DNA of 64,000 nt. Source: Flaccisagitta enflata (taxonomy: Eukaryota; Chaetognatha; Sagittoidea; Aphragmophora). Location: contig OZ231127.1 in NCBI GenBank assembly GCA_965153355.1, positions 8,060,001-8,124,000 on the forward strand, read 5' to 3'. The position numbers and the translations under genes are program-made. Of this stretch, positions 1-8,696 are shown piece after piece (the first letter of the stretch is position 1; each line of letters begins with the position of its first letter). The notes under the pieces are model-generated. The model was not told the DNA's origin and did no database searches. It saw only the letters and a program-made list of their open reading frames with translations.

Positions 1-414
1 TCAAAATTCAATTTTGAATTTGTTTGAAAAATTTTGCATTTTTCATCAATTTCATTTTTTGATAAAGATAGGGTGCACATTGATACAGGCTTTGAAAATC
101 TATTCTCCATGAGCAAATTCATTGAGATGGAAATTTTTTTAAAGGTCCAATGGCTCTGCAAATCTAAATTACTGCTCAACATGAAATTAGGGGTCCAAAA
201 TTTTGCATTTTTTAATATTTTAAGACATTTGGTCTTGCTATGGCCAAGCGCTTTGGGCCAGTGGCCCCAAATTTCGCACACAAGTTACCAAGCACCAGGT
301 GCATCTTTTTGCAAAATTTGTATCCATAAATCAAAGGCTATTGAAGTTTTTTAGCCTAGAAATGCCTAACAATGTCCGTTAAATGCAGAAAATGTGTTTT
401 TTTTTTGCTATATC
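1..414 (+). repeat. Host dispersed repeat, left flank of the giant retroelement
   Basis: This AT-rich stretch is nearly identical, in the same orientation, to about 31546-31957. It contains recurrent words such as AAAATTTTGCAT. It ends at the left LTR. The continuation of the same repeat is found beyond the right LTR (28183 onward), so the retroelement interrupted this copy. No coding function is proposed. Confidence 0.85.
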
Positions 415-984
415 TGAGGTTTTTGGGGACTGCCTACTATGGTATTTCTATGGAAGCTTGGAAGCAACCCACTACCCCCAAAAACTCTCCCTATTGTGCC
501 CTGCATATTTGAATGTACTAAATTCCTTTCCCCCTCATTTTGCCCCTTTGTGTGACTCTGTGCCTTGTAGAACTGTGTATTCAATGCCCCTTATCATTGT
601 TGTGACCCGTTGCCTTACTGTTACACATTCCTGCTTCACATTCCTGTTATATACTCTGAACAGAGATCGCCTTTTTTGCCCTAGAACCTCACCCCAAAAT
701 GTATTCCCATTTTGTTTGTCCTCCACTGATAATATGTCTTCCTCTTCCTCACTCTCCCTGTCCAACTCCTATATAACCGGTCCCTCACCCAAGCTCAATG
801 TTCTTTTTCTGTACTACAATTGCTGCTGCGCTTTTTGCTGAATGTTTCTATACTTCAACAAATTAAATCGTGTCTCCGCAATTACTTTGTCCTAAGAAAG
901 GGAACCACCATAAAACTAACATCTAGTGTAATTCAGTCACACCAAAGTCTGTGTCATTTAGCTACGTTTAGCGACACAAACTTT
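415..984 (+). repeat. 5' LTR
   Basis: This is a direct copy of 27613-28182. I see one difference over 570 bp (G at about 432 against A in the right copy). It starts TGAGG and ends ACTTT, so it has the usual 5' TG but no 3' CA. The right boundary could be 984 or 985. It contains a TATA box at 770-776. The host repeat is interrupted exactly at its left edge. Confidence 0.92.
770..776 (+). promoter_or_regulatory. LTR TATA box, with a downstream ATTAAA signal
   Basis: TATATAA lies about 210 bp before the LTR end, where U3/R promoters are expected, and the same motif is in the right LTR. An ATTAAA hexamer at 862-867 is a candidate poly(A) signal. Position and motif support this; the transcription start is not determined. 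Confidence 0.55.
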
Positions 985-987
985 AGG

Positions 988-1024
988 TGGTGGCAGCGGT
1001 GGGATTCGAACCCACGCCTCCGAA
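988..1024 (+). other. Primer-binding site complementary to tRNA-Leu, 37 nt long
   Basis: Three bases after the LTR begins TGGTGGCAGCGGTGGG, followed by ATTCGAACCCACGCCTCCGAA. The reverse complement reads as the 3' end of a metazoan tRNA-Leu (UAG/AAG type): variable-arm end GGAGGCG, the T arm with GGGTTCGAATCCC, acceptor strand and CCA. Retroelement primer sites are normally about 18 nt. Here the match extends through the whole T arm into the variable arm. It is not a tRNA gene, because the 5' half is absent. Confidence 0.85.
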
Positions 1025-2216
1025 ATAATTTTAAAATTTTTAAATTGGGGGGAATATAGAACCGGGTGTTCAAACCTCCAAGTTTAACGCAAAATAAACG
1101 ATAAATTTAAAATCTTAAAATCTCAAACCTTCGCCAAAAATCCACTCGAATTCAACGCTAACGCCCTAAATCATTTTGTACAATACGCATTTCCCTGACA
1201 ATTTTTTGCCTATTCTTTATCGAATCACCTATACTCTCAATCGAATTATCATCATTTCAACCGAATTATCTTCATTTCCATCGAATTGCCTGTATTTCCA
1301 CTTGAATTATCCATTCGTTGCCAAATCATCTGTACCATCTGTAAAATCGCATAATCCGTAGTCATCACATCTAAATCGTCTTACAATCATCTGTGACTAT
1401 AGTCTTTGAACTTATCTGCAACCACCTCTGACTGGCTGTATCCGTAATACGCCTTTATTTCTCACACATTCGCTGCATAATCCCGTATTTCCAACGAAAT
1501 TTACCTCATCTCTTGAAATTTTCCGTGACTTCACCCGCGCAAAATCGCCCCAAATCGCACGAAATCAAACAATTCTCTCTTCACTTTTGTCAAACTATCT
1601 TCCGCTTATCCGTTTCTACCTCTCTTTACTCTCTTTATCGCTTCCTCTCTTCAACCATTCAATCACCAATTTTACACCATCGAGTTTTAATCAACGAATT
1701 AACGCCAACCGAATGCATCAAAAACAGCAAGGAGGAGGAGTAGATAAAGATAGGTAAGTGGTGCAAAGTCGTCGCTCGTCGCCGCCCGTCGGGGTCGTTC
1801 TTCGTGGACAACGCCGTCGAATCGCCGAGAGACGCCGCCGCTCAACCAAAAACTCCGTCGCACTTCTCAAAAACACCGCCGTTCTTCAGAAGAGTCGCCG
1901 TCGTTCGTCACGGTGGTCGCCGTCGTTCGTCGCGGTGGTCGCCGGTAGTCGCCGTCGTCCTTCAACGTCGACGAACGAACTTTACCGCTGCCCACCCGTC
2001 CGCAACGAACTTTGCTCAGCGCTTCGCCCAAAACCGCCACCAGCGAAGCCGCCAGCAACGAACGAAGATGGAGTCTGCAAGGTAGTGTCAAACCGAAAGA
2101 AGAAACCGATTATTGCCGCAGATTCGTTCTGTCGCTGCTCCGTTCATATTTATTAAATCTTGCCACTGTTTAGCATATGATACTCCCCTCCAACGTGGGT
2201 TTGCTTTTAAGCTCTA
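1025..2216 (+). other. Untranslated leader with candidate intron 1754-2211
   Basis: No convincing gene is seen. The first part is AT-rich with TCGAATT-like words. A strong splice donor (ATAG|GTAAGT, intron from 1754) is followed by a GC-rich stretch of CGTCGCC-type repeats. A pyrimidine-rich acceptor (TTTGCTTTTAAG) ends at 2211, six bases before the ORF1 ATG. The intron could shorten the leader. The same donor could also serve a spliced env message with the acceptor near 23686. Short Arg-rich ORFs here look like low-complexity artefacts. Confidence 0.5.
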
Positions 2217-5200
2217 ATGGAAGGGGATCCGTGGGATGGGATAAATAAGTTCCTATTAGCAGAAAGGAAAGAAATAGTAGAGAAGTTTGGTTTTTATTAC
2301 GACAGGAGGTATTGGTTTCTGGTCAAGCCCAGTTCCATCAGATCAGGGTCCTTTTTTCCTCTGGGGGGATATCGAAGTTTAGGACTGAAGAGCCGATTTG
2401 TCGCTCCGGGTGAGACAAAACTCGACAAAAAACCTTTTGATGAGCTTAAAAATTTCAGGAGCAGTCAAATTTTTGAAATAGCCTCAAAACCGCGCGACAG
2501 TTTGAACGGTCCCAACGTTCTTTATTGGGTATATGGATTTTTTTCTTTTGTCCCAATTTTACGGCCATGCAAAATCTGTTTAAGGAGAAATGAAAGAAAC
2601 TGTGATTGCGATACTTTGTTGGTCGCATTCATTGAGGAGGTTCAAGAGGTGGTAAGGCAGAAACAAAAAAATATCCATGAGCCATTCACCTATGACCTGA
2701 AAAGAAATTTCAACCTTAGGGTAGCTGAGGGCTATGATAAGGAGATACTCCCGGGGCCAGAAAGGCTCACAGAATATTATCTGGAAGGGCCCCTTATCTT
2801 ATCAGACAATATTGCTACCAAAGACGGAAAGCTGATTCCCGCCAAACCGCAAAGCAGAGGAGTGATAGAGGCATTAAAATCAGTTTTCTCTCACAAAAAT
2901 GCCCCTGAAAGCTCATTCTCTCTGCCCGCAGATTCTTATGACCGCAATCCAAATGCGAGCCTGTCTGTCACATTAACTGACGATTCCCTCAATGAATCCT
3001 CACTAGCCACTGATTCTCACACCCCTCGCAAAAGCCTTTGTGACGAGATTCACGTGGCAAGTCCTCACCACCCCGCAGGCAAACCCTTCACCCCTGACTT
3101 ATCATCGCCAGATCAGTCAACCCTCACAGCCGATGATATCACAGTAGTCCAAATCCACTCAGACCCCACTCCCACTCCCACTCCAGACCTAACCACCCAA
3201 ACCTCTGATTCTCGGTCAACCGAAGATCCTAACCTTCCTGTGAGCGATCCAGTTGAGCCAATCGATAACCCGTTCAAATTGACCGGCCTGTCTGCCGACC
3301 CTCTGCCTGGTATTTCAGATCTCGATCCCTCTGTTGATCCGCCCGAGAGCATAAGCACGATGTCCACCATTACCGAGAGCGTAGACACTGAGACAGGGCA
3401 GAAGGGGGAGAAAGAGGTTTGTTATCCAGCAGCGTATTTAGCCTTTTGCTTTTTCTGTAGCGAAGAGCGCATGTTTAAGTTGGGGCACTGTCCAAAGATG
3501 GGATGCGGGATGCCATTTCGCATGGTGCCAAGTATAAAAACAGATGCAATTCTTGACATAGAACGCTATTCACCCCCATTCCCTGCCCGCCTGGTGAATG
3601 AGAGCAATGATGAGAGAGAGAAATACGTCTGTCAGGCCCTCTTCAGTCCCGATGAGCTCAAATTTGAGAACGGATTGTACGTGGTAGGGAAGAATGTGAG
3701 TGATCCGCTCTTGATTAACGCTGCCCGAGTGTTAAGGAACAGGGGCAAGCCGGGTAACTTGGACTCATTTGATGTCAGTGGGTTAAGCTCGGATGATGTT
3801 GTAACGAAGGAAAAAACAAAATTTGTCATTCACAGCTTACAACATAACTTCAACAGACAAAGACTTAAAGAGTATGACTCATACTTCAACCTAGACATCA
3901 AAATCCTCAACATGATTTGGAACAAAGGGTTCACAGAACTTGGGCCAGTGGGTGAACATGACCTGCCCAGGGGTGTGTATCTGAGTGAATTTAGGAACCA
4001 GGTGGAAAAGGAGCTCACCGAAGGACGAGAAGTCTTAGCCAAAATCTTTGATATGGAAAAGTATGAACATGGGTTGGGCTTCAGATATTGTGCGCACAAA
4101 AATGAATTTTCTACCTTTGGGGAAGCCGGCTGGGAAGTAGTTGACAAGACAAGGTTGTGGGACCAAAAAACAATCCCTTTCCTGAGATCATTCAACTGTG
4201 GCCCTCGAAGGCTTTATCTGAAACTGATTCTTGATAAATTCAAAGATCGCACACCTGAAGAGCTTGATAACATGGGCCTCGAACCTCGCAACATCGAACT
4301 GATTAGGTTAGAGATCCAAAAAGCACAAGAGATTGACGACAAAAAACTCGAGTTCATGAGACTAAACAAACTGACGCGCGAACTGGCGCCTATTGACGGA
4401 AACCACAAGACGTACGAGCAGTACTTCGAGGCAATACTTAGTAAACACTCGAACAAAAAAATCCTGCCCCCTACTGCCTCTAAGGCCAACAAAGAGAAAA
4501 TGCCTGGAGAAAGTGCATATGAGGATTTTATTGACCCCGAAGACATCCACAATTTGCTCAATTTCAGTTATGGGTTTAGTGCTCAGACAGATAAGACAAG
4601 GAAGGCCATACTGAAAAAGGGTACAACCAAACATCGAAACTTACCATTGACTCGCGATGCTCCAGCAGAAGACCACTATGACATGACCGCCCTCGAAAAA
4701 AAGGCACATGAAACCCTCACAGAATACAATAGGAGTCGGGGGGTCGACATAGATAGCATAAGAGAGATACGCGAAAAAAGAGACCCTTATCGTGAGCCAA
4801 AGAACACCTATCTTAAGATCCTTAATGACCATGACGAAGGTGACCGAAAGTCCAACCCAAAGCATTCAACCCCAATTAGAAAAACGGTCTCGATCGGAAA
4901 ACATGGCGATGACGATGACGGCGATGACGATGATAGCGATGACGATGACGATAAGAGATCTAAGAAGGAAAATGGCAAATCTGACGATAAGGATAAGAAA
5001 ACCCCAGATGACCGAGCAAAATTCGACAATGACTTGAACGAAACAGTTAATCCCTTTTTCGCTCCCAAAGAGAGACCCACCTCTAACAAAGGGCTGGATA
5101 GTAGTCGCGGAGAGACCGTTGGTGACCGCTTGTTGAGACTGTCCGGTTCGACCGCCGAACAAACCAAACCTAAAGAAGGAGAAGATAGGCCTGATTTAGA

Positions 5201-5657
5201 ACAAGGTCACCGCGACAGCGATGACGACGAAGACGATGATCGTGATCGCGGTGGTCGAGGCTCAGGTGATCGAGGCCGCGATGATCGAGGCCAAAATGAC
5301 CGAGGCCAAGATGACCACGAGCGCGAATATCGTAAACAATCACCGAGAGATAACCCAAGAGGGGGAAATGGAGGGGGCGGATATGATGGCGGAGGAGGTG
5401 GACATGGTGGGGATGGAGACAATGGGGGAAATGATCGAAGGGGAGGCCGAAAGCCCTGGGAAAAAGGGAACAGCTACCCCTATGACTACTCCACCAACCC
5501 CACACCCTCACAAAAGACCGAGCATCATGAATTGACCAAAAGGCTTAAGTTGCTCAGTAAGGATGCCCCAGAATTCTCACTCAAAGATGATCGGTCGTTC
5601 AGAAGCTTTTATTGCGAGTGGAGCTTTCATTTTAGAATTTTTTTTGAAATTGGATGA
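2217..5657 (+). CDS. Retroelement ORF1: large N-terminal extension leading into gag
   Basis: The ORF has 1146 codons; the ATG at 2217 follows a candidate splice acceptor. I do not recognise the N-terminal ~1000 residues. Visible features are a Cys cluster from about residue 118 (CKIC...CDC), a Pro/Thr/Ser/Asp-rich segment (about 230-390), a second zinc-finger-like cluster from Cys411 (C-x2-C...HC-x4-C), a charged helical region (about 520-870), Asp-rich runs near 895-920, and an Arg/Asp/Gly-rich tail with poly-Gly near 1045-1080. The last 40 residues resemble the start of a gag capsid domain, which continues in the next frame at 5640. The two frames meet at a T8 run (5638-5645), so either a frameshift signal or an indel separates them. 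An extra protein ahead of gag recalls plant Ogre elements (inference). Confidence 0.8.
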   Translation: MEGDPWDGINKFLLAERKEIVEKFGFYYDRRYWFLVKPSSIRSGSFFPLGGYRSLGLKSRFVAPGETKLDKKPFDELKNFRSSQIFEIASKPRDSLNGPNVLYWVYGFFSFVPILRPCKICLRRNERNCDCDTLLVAFIEEVQEVVRQKQKNIHEPFTYDLKRNFNLRVAEGYDKEILPGPERLTEYYLEGPLILSDNIATKDGKLIPAKPQSRGVIEALKSVFSHKNAPESSFSLPADSYDRNPNASLSVTLTDDSLNESSLATDSHTPRKSLCDEIHVASPHHPAGKPFTPDLSSPDQSTLTADDITVVQIHSDPTPTPTPDLTTQTSDSRSTEDPNLPVSDPVEPIDNPFKLTGLSADPLPGISDLDPSVDPPESISTMSTITESVDTETGQKGEKEVCYPAAYLAFCFFCSEERMFKLGHCPKMGCGMPFRMVPSIKTDAILDIERYSPPFPARLVNESNDEREKYVCQALFSPDELKFENGLYVVGKNVSDPLLINAARVLRNRGKPGNLDSFDVSGLSSDDVVTKEKTKFVIHSLQHNFNRQRLKEYDSYFNLDIKILNMIWNKGFTELGPVGEHDLPRGVYLSEFRNQVEKELTEGREVLAKIFDMEKYEHGLGFRYCAHKNEFSTFGEAGWEVVDKTRLWDQKTIPFLRSFNCGPRRLYLKLILDKFKDRTPEELDNMGLEPRNIELIRLEIQKAQEIDDKKLEFMRLNKLTRELAPIDGNHKTYEQYFEAILSKHSNKKILPPTASKANKEKMPGESAYEDFIDPEDIHNLLNFSYGFSAQTDKTRKAILKKGTTKHRNLPLTRDAPAEDHYDMTALEKKAHETLTEYNRSRGVDIDSIREIREKRDPYREPKNTYLKILNDHDEGDRKSNPKHSTPIRKTVSIGKHGDDDDGDDDDSDDDDDKRSKKENGKSDDKDKKTPDDRAKFDNDLNETVNPFFAPKERPTSNKGLDSSRGETVGDRLLRLSGSTAEQTKPKEGEDRPDLEQGHRDSDDDEDDDRDRGGRGSGDRGRDDRGQNDRGQDDHEREYRKQSPRDNPRGGNGGGGYDGGGGGHGGDGDNGGNDRRGGRKPWEKGNSYPYDYSTNPTPSQKTEHHELTKRLKLLSKDAPEFSLKDDRSFRSFYCEWSFHFRIFFEIG

Positions 5658-8463
5658 GGCATCGCTCGTGTACAAGTTTTGCACCAGTTTCCGCGACAAT
5701 GAGTTGCGCTTTCAGGTGCAGCAAATGAGCACTGCCCATCCAGGGATAAAGGTTAACGCGCTCGCCGCAAAAATTGGGGCAACGTTAGGGTTAGAAAGTA
5801 CACAACATTATGAGTGTCAGCTGCAAAGGGCAGGCAGAAGAAGGGGTGAACAGGTGGGACTATGGGCCTTCCGATTGACCGAACTCTACAACCACAGTCT
5901 TCCCGCCAAGGACTTTTATTCGTTTGTCCACACAGATTTATACAGACAACAATTATTTAATTTATTTTGTAGAGGTATCAATAACAAATATTTAGTCCAG
6001 GAAATGTATAAAAATGAGATCACTGAAATTTTCGCGGGAGTCGCTTTTTGCCAAAATCTCATCGTCTCTGACCAAGTTTCGGAGGCAGCGGCCAATTTTG
6101 GGAAAACTAACAGCAGCCACAGTTTCTCTATGGCTGATGAGGTTAAGCTCCTTACGAGAAAAAATCGCGATTTCAGCGATGTCAACGCGTTAGGATATAC
6201 TGACAAAAAAGATTACAAAAAGAAAAAAAGAAACGACAATTGTTTTTTGTGCGGGTCAGACAAACATTGGGCAAAAGATTGTGCCTTATCCAAATACAAA
6301 GATAAAAAGGATGAGGTTTCTTTTATCAAGGTAAAAAAATCACCGGCCGAATGGCGGAATGAAAAGAAGAGGAAAAGAGCAAAGGAGAGGGTAAACAATC
6401 TTAATCTTGAAGTTGTAGAGAAAAGTGACTCGGGGTCAGATAGCGAAGACTCTCAAGCATCGGAGGCAACGGACTACAGACCGACCGATAGCGAGGGTGA
6501 GGCCGAGGCCGGAGAGATCAACCATATCGGAGATAAAGCTAATGACTCTGGGTCAGAGAGCGAGAGCGATGAAATAGCCCACATGGTCAACGCTCTAAAC
6601 AAAATGCTGGGCAGAAGAAAAGATAATAAGGCTGACAGTAAAACCCACAAGCCGAAACACAAAAGCAATCGCATATTCACTGACGGACCAAGCGACGTAC
6701 CGTGGGTGGTTATCCAAGGGTTAGCAGATTTTGTGGCCGATACAGGATCTTCTTTGTCCCTCCTGCGTCCGCATGATGTGCCCCCTTCGGCGAAAAAGAT
6801 CAAAGTCGATGAATCTATAGAAGGGGCAGATGGGGAGGTGATCAAATTGGAAAATAGAGTGGACCTGTACATTGACTGCACTAACAAGCAGTACAGATTA
6901 ACAGACAATAACACAAAACCACTCATTTCGTTTTACATCTGTGCCGAGACAAAGTGTAACTTGCTCTCATACTTTGACATTGCCAAACTTGGAGTGATCA
7001 TTAATGATGTTGATTTGGGGGGAAAGAGTGACGATGACGATGATTTCGATGACGATGACGATGATGAATGCGACATCGAAACAGTCACGTATACGTTAGC
7101 AGACAGAACGGTCACAAAGACAGTCACAGCCACAGTCACTGCAAATGACAGCGGACATGACAGCGACGATGACAGTGACAGTGAGAGTGACAGCGATGTC
7201 AGCAAAAGTTCAAATCAAAATCATTTCGATCGTCTCCCTCAAAGAGAAAGGTGGATAGCCAGACAGAAATCAAGACGGACAGTCAACATCATCGTCAATA
7301 ACAGTGACAGTGACGATGACAGTGACGATGACAGCGACGATGACAGTGACGATGACAGTGACGTCAGCAGTCAGTCGATCCGTACGCATTGCGATGACGC
7401 ACAATGTCTCTCTCTGGAAGAAAACCAGACAATCGGACAGACACCAAGACAGACAACCAACCAAGATTCCTCACCCACTTACTTGACCGATCGCGGAGAT
7501 CTTGATAAGCGTAATCTTGTCTCCCACTTGACTGATGTCGGCCGCCGAAACGCGCGGAAGACCGATCCGATGGTCATTGAAAGTGACCGACCACTGACGC
7601 CCGCGAATGACCGACCCCTTGAAAGAGATCGGAATGCCGACTCTCTCTTGCTTCCTCACCCACTATCTCTGACCGCAGCCCTGAGAAGCAAAGAAAAGAT
7701 CGAGCATAAAGACATTAGATCGGTCTCAAAAAGAGATGTAGTCAACCTAGTGAGTGGAATGTTGCCATTTGCAAAACTTCGTGTGTTTAACAAAAAAAAT
7801 GCCCCTGTCACATCTGGCATTTATTTGCAATGCCTCCTTGACAGCGGTTCAACCTTATGTTTGCTGTCAAAAAAATGGCTTGACAAGTCTGGGCTCACTT
7901 TCACCCCACTCCCTCACACCATTCACGCGTCCTCTTTCACCGGCAATGATATCAACCTATTGCACAAAATTCAGGCCTATGTAGACTTTGGCACGGGGAT
8001 CAAGAGACCAGTCACCTTTTTTGTCTATCAAGGTGACAGTAACTATGAGGGATTATTGGGGTATGACTGTCTGAAGCAAAATCATGTGACCCTCGATGCC
8101 GCCAATGACTCATTTTCCATTGATGGCCTAGCCCACCCGGTGCACCGTTTTGACCTAGCCAATCAAATCAATGCTCTCCAGTCTGAATCGATCAACTTGG
8201 AGAAAATCCCCTTAGTGATTGAAAAGGGGGTATCGCTTTGCAGGGGTGATTCACTATTCCTGGGGGTAAAATTAGATCTATCCCAAGGAGGCACTGTCAG
8301 CTCGGGAGACGTGCTCTACATAGAATTTCCCGAGGAGTATGAAAAGATGGGATTAAAGCCAACTGACCGGGTTGTTCAGATTTATCGCCTTAAGCTAAGG
8401 GGTGAAGTTTATGGGACAAAGGTATTCATAGGAGAATTCTCAGAACACTCGTTGCTTAGGTGA
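5563..8463 (+). CDS. Retroelement gag/protease ORF with zinc knuckle and two retropepsin-like motifs
   Basis: The ORF is 966 codons, one frame ahead of ORF1 and overlapping it by 95 nt. The genuine part starts near 5640. About 190 residues look like gag capsid. They are followed by a CCHC knuckle (C-x2-C-x4-H-x4-C, 6241-6282) for RNA binding, then acidic Ser/Asp linkers. A first aspartic protease motif DTGSS is at 6739-6753 with a NLLSYFDIAKLG element behind it. A second motif, DSGST, is at 7840-7854, followed by LLGYDCL. Both have the order active site, then hydrophobic-Gly/Ser motif, expected of retropepsins, which cleave the polyprotein. A run of SDDD repeats separates them (about 7290-7370). 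The stop at 8461 lies inside a candidate splice donor, so pol may be joined by splicing. Confidence 0.85.
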   Translation: MPQNSHSKMIGRSEAFIASGAFILEFFLKLDEASLVYKFCTSFRDNELRFQVQQMSTAHPGIKVNALAAKIGATLGLESTQHYECQLQRAGRRRGEQVGLWAFRLTELYNHSLPAKDFYSFVHTDLYRQQLFNLFCRGINNKYLVQEMYKNEITEIFAGVAFCQNLIVSDQVSEAAANFGKTNSSHSFSMADEVKLLTRKNRDFSDVNALGYTDKKDYKKKKRNDNCFLCGSDKHWAKDCALSKYKDKKDEVSFIKVKKSPAEWRNEKKRKRAKERVNNLNLEVVEKSDSGSDSEDSQASEATDYRPTDSEGEAEAGEINHIGDKANDSGSESESDEIAHMVNALNKMLGRRKDNKADSKTHKPKHKSNRIFTDGPSDVPWVVIQGLADFVADTGSSLSLLRPHDVPPSAKKIKVDESIEGADGEVIKLENRVDLYIDCTNKQYRLTDNNTKPLISFYICAETKCNLLSYFDIAKLGVIINDVDLGGKSDDDDDFDDDDDDECDIETVTYTLADRTVTKTVTATVTANDSGHDSDDDSDSESDSDVSKSSNQNHFDRLPQRERWIARQKSRRTVNIIVNNSDSDDDSDDDSDDDSDDDSDVSSQSIRTHCDDAQCLSLEENQTIGQTPRQTTNQDSSPTYLTDRGDLDKRNLVSHLTDVGRRNARKTDPMVIESDRPLTPANDRPLERDRNADSLLLPHPLSLTAALRSKEKIEHKDIRSVSKRDVVNLVSGMLPFAKLRVFNKKNAPVTSGIYLQCLLDSGSTLCLLSKKWLDKSGLTFTPLPHTIHASSFTGNDINLLHKIQAYVDFGTGIKRPVTFFVYQGDSNYEGLLGYDCLKQNHVTLDAANDSFSIDGLAHPVHRFDLANQINALQSESINLEKIPLVIEKGVSLCRGDSLFLGVKLDLSQGGTVSSGDVLYIEFPEEYEKMGLKPTDRVVQIYRLKLRGEVYGTKVFIGEFSEHSLLR

Positions 8464-8695
8464 AGCTTATATTGTCTTAGTCTTAGCCAGATTCAATTTT
8501 TTTTTCATGATCATTTTTTTCTTGATTGAAAACTAGAAAAGTCTGTCACTCCTTAGGCTGAAAAGAGAAAAAAATACTCTACTGGAATCCTTATTGGATA
8601 ACTTATTCAGACAAGTATTTTGACCAGCCAAAGCAGGAAAAGAAATTAATCAAAGGTAAATAAAACAATTAAAAGAGTGAGGTTCATTATTTCAG
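8460..8695 (+). other. Candidate intron joining protease ORF to pol in frame
   Basis: Donor CTTAG|GTGAAG at 8460 overlaps the TGA of the gag/protease ORF. The acceptor TTCATTATTTCAG ends at 8695. Removing 236 nt would place the Arg codon split across the junction in frame with pol, which has no ATG near its start. The segment is AT-rich and noncoding. Plant Ogre retroelements have a similarly placed intron between protease and RT (established knowledge); use here is inferred. Confidence 0.6.
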
Positions 8696-8696
8696 A

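Noticed and set aside
383-841. ORFs within the LTRs
   Set aside because: The same short frames appear in both LTRs, overlap the TATA box and have no recognisable domain.
988-1024. A tRNA-Leu gene
   Set aside because: Only the complement of the tRNA 3' half is present, and it starts three bases after the LTR, so it is a primer-binding site.
1758-2156. Arg/Ser-rich ORFs in the retroelement leader
   Set aside because: They come from CGTCGCC-type low-complexity sequence inside a candidate intron, in several frames and both strands.
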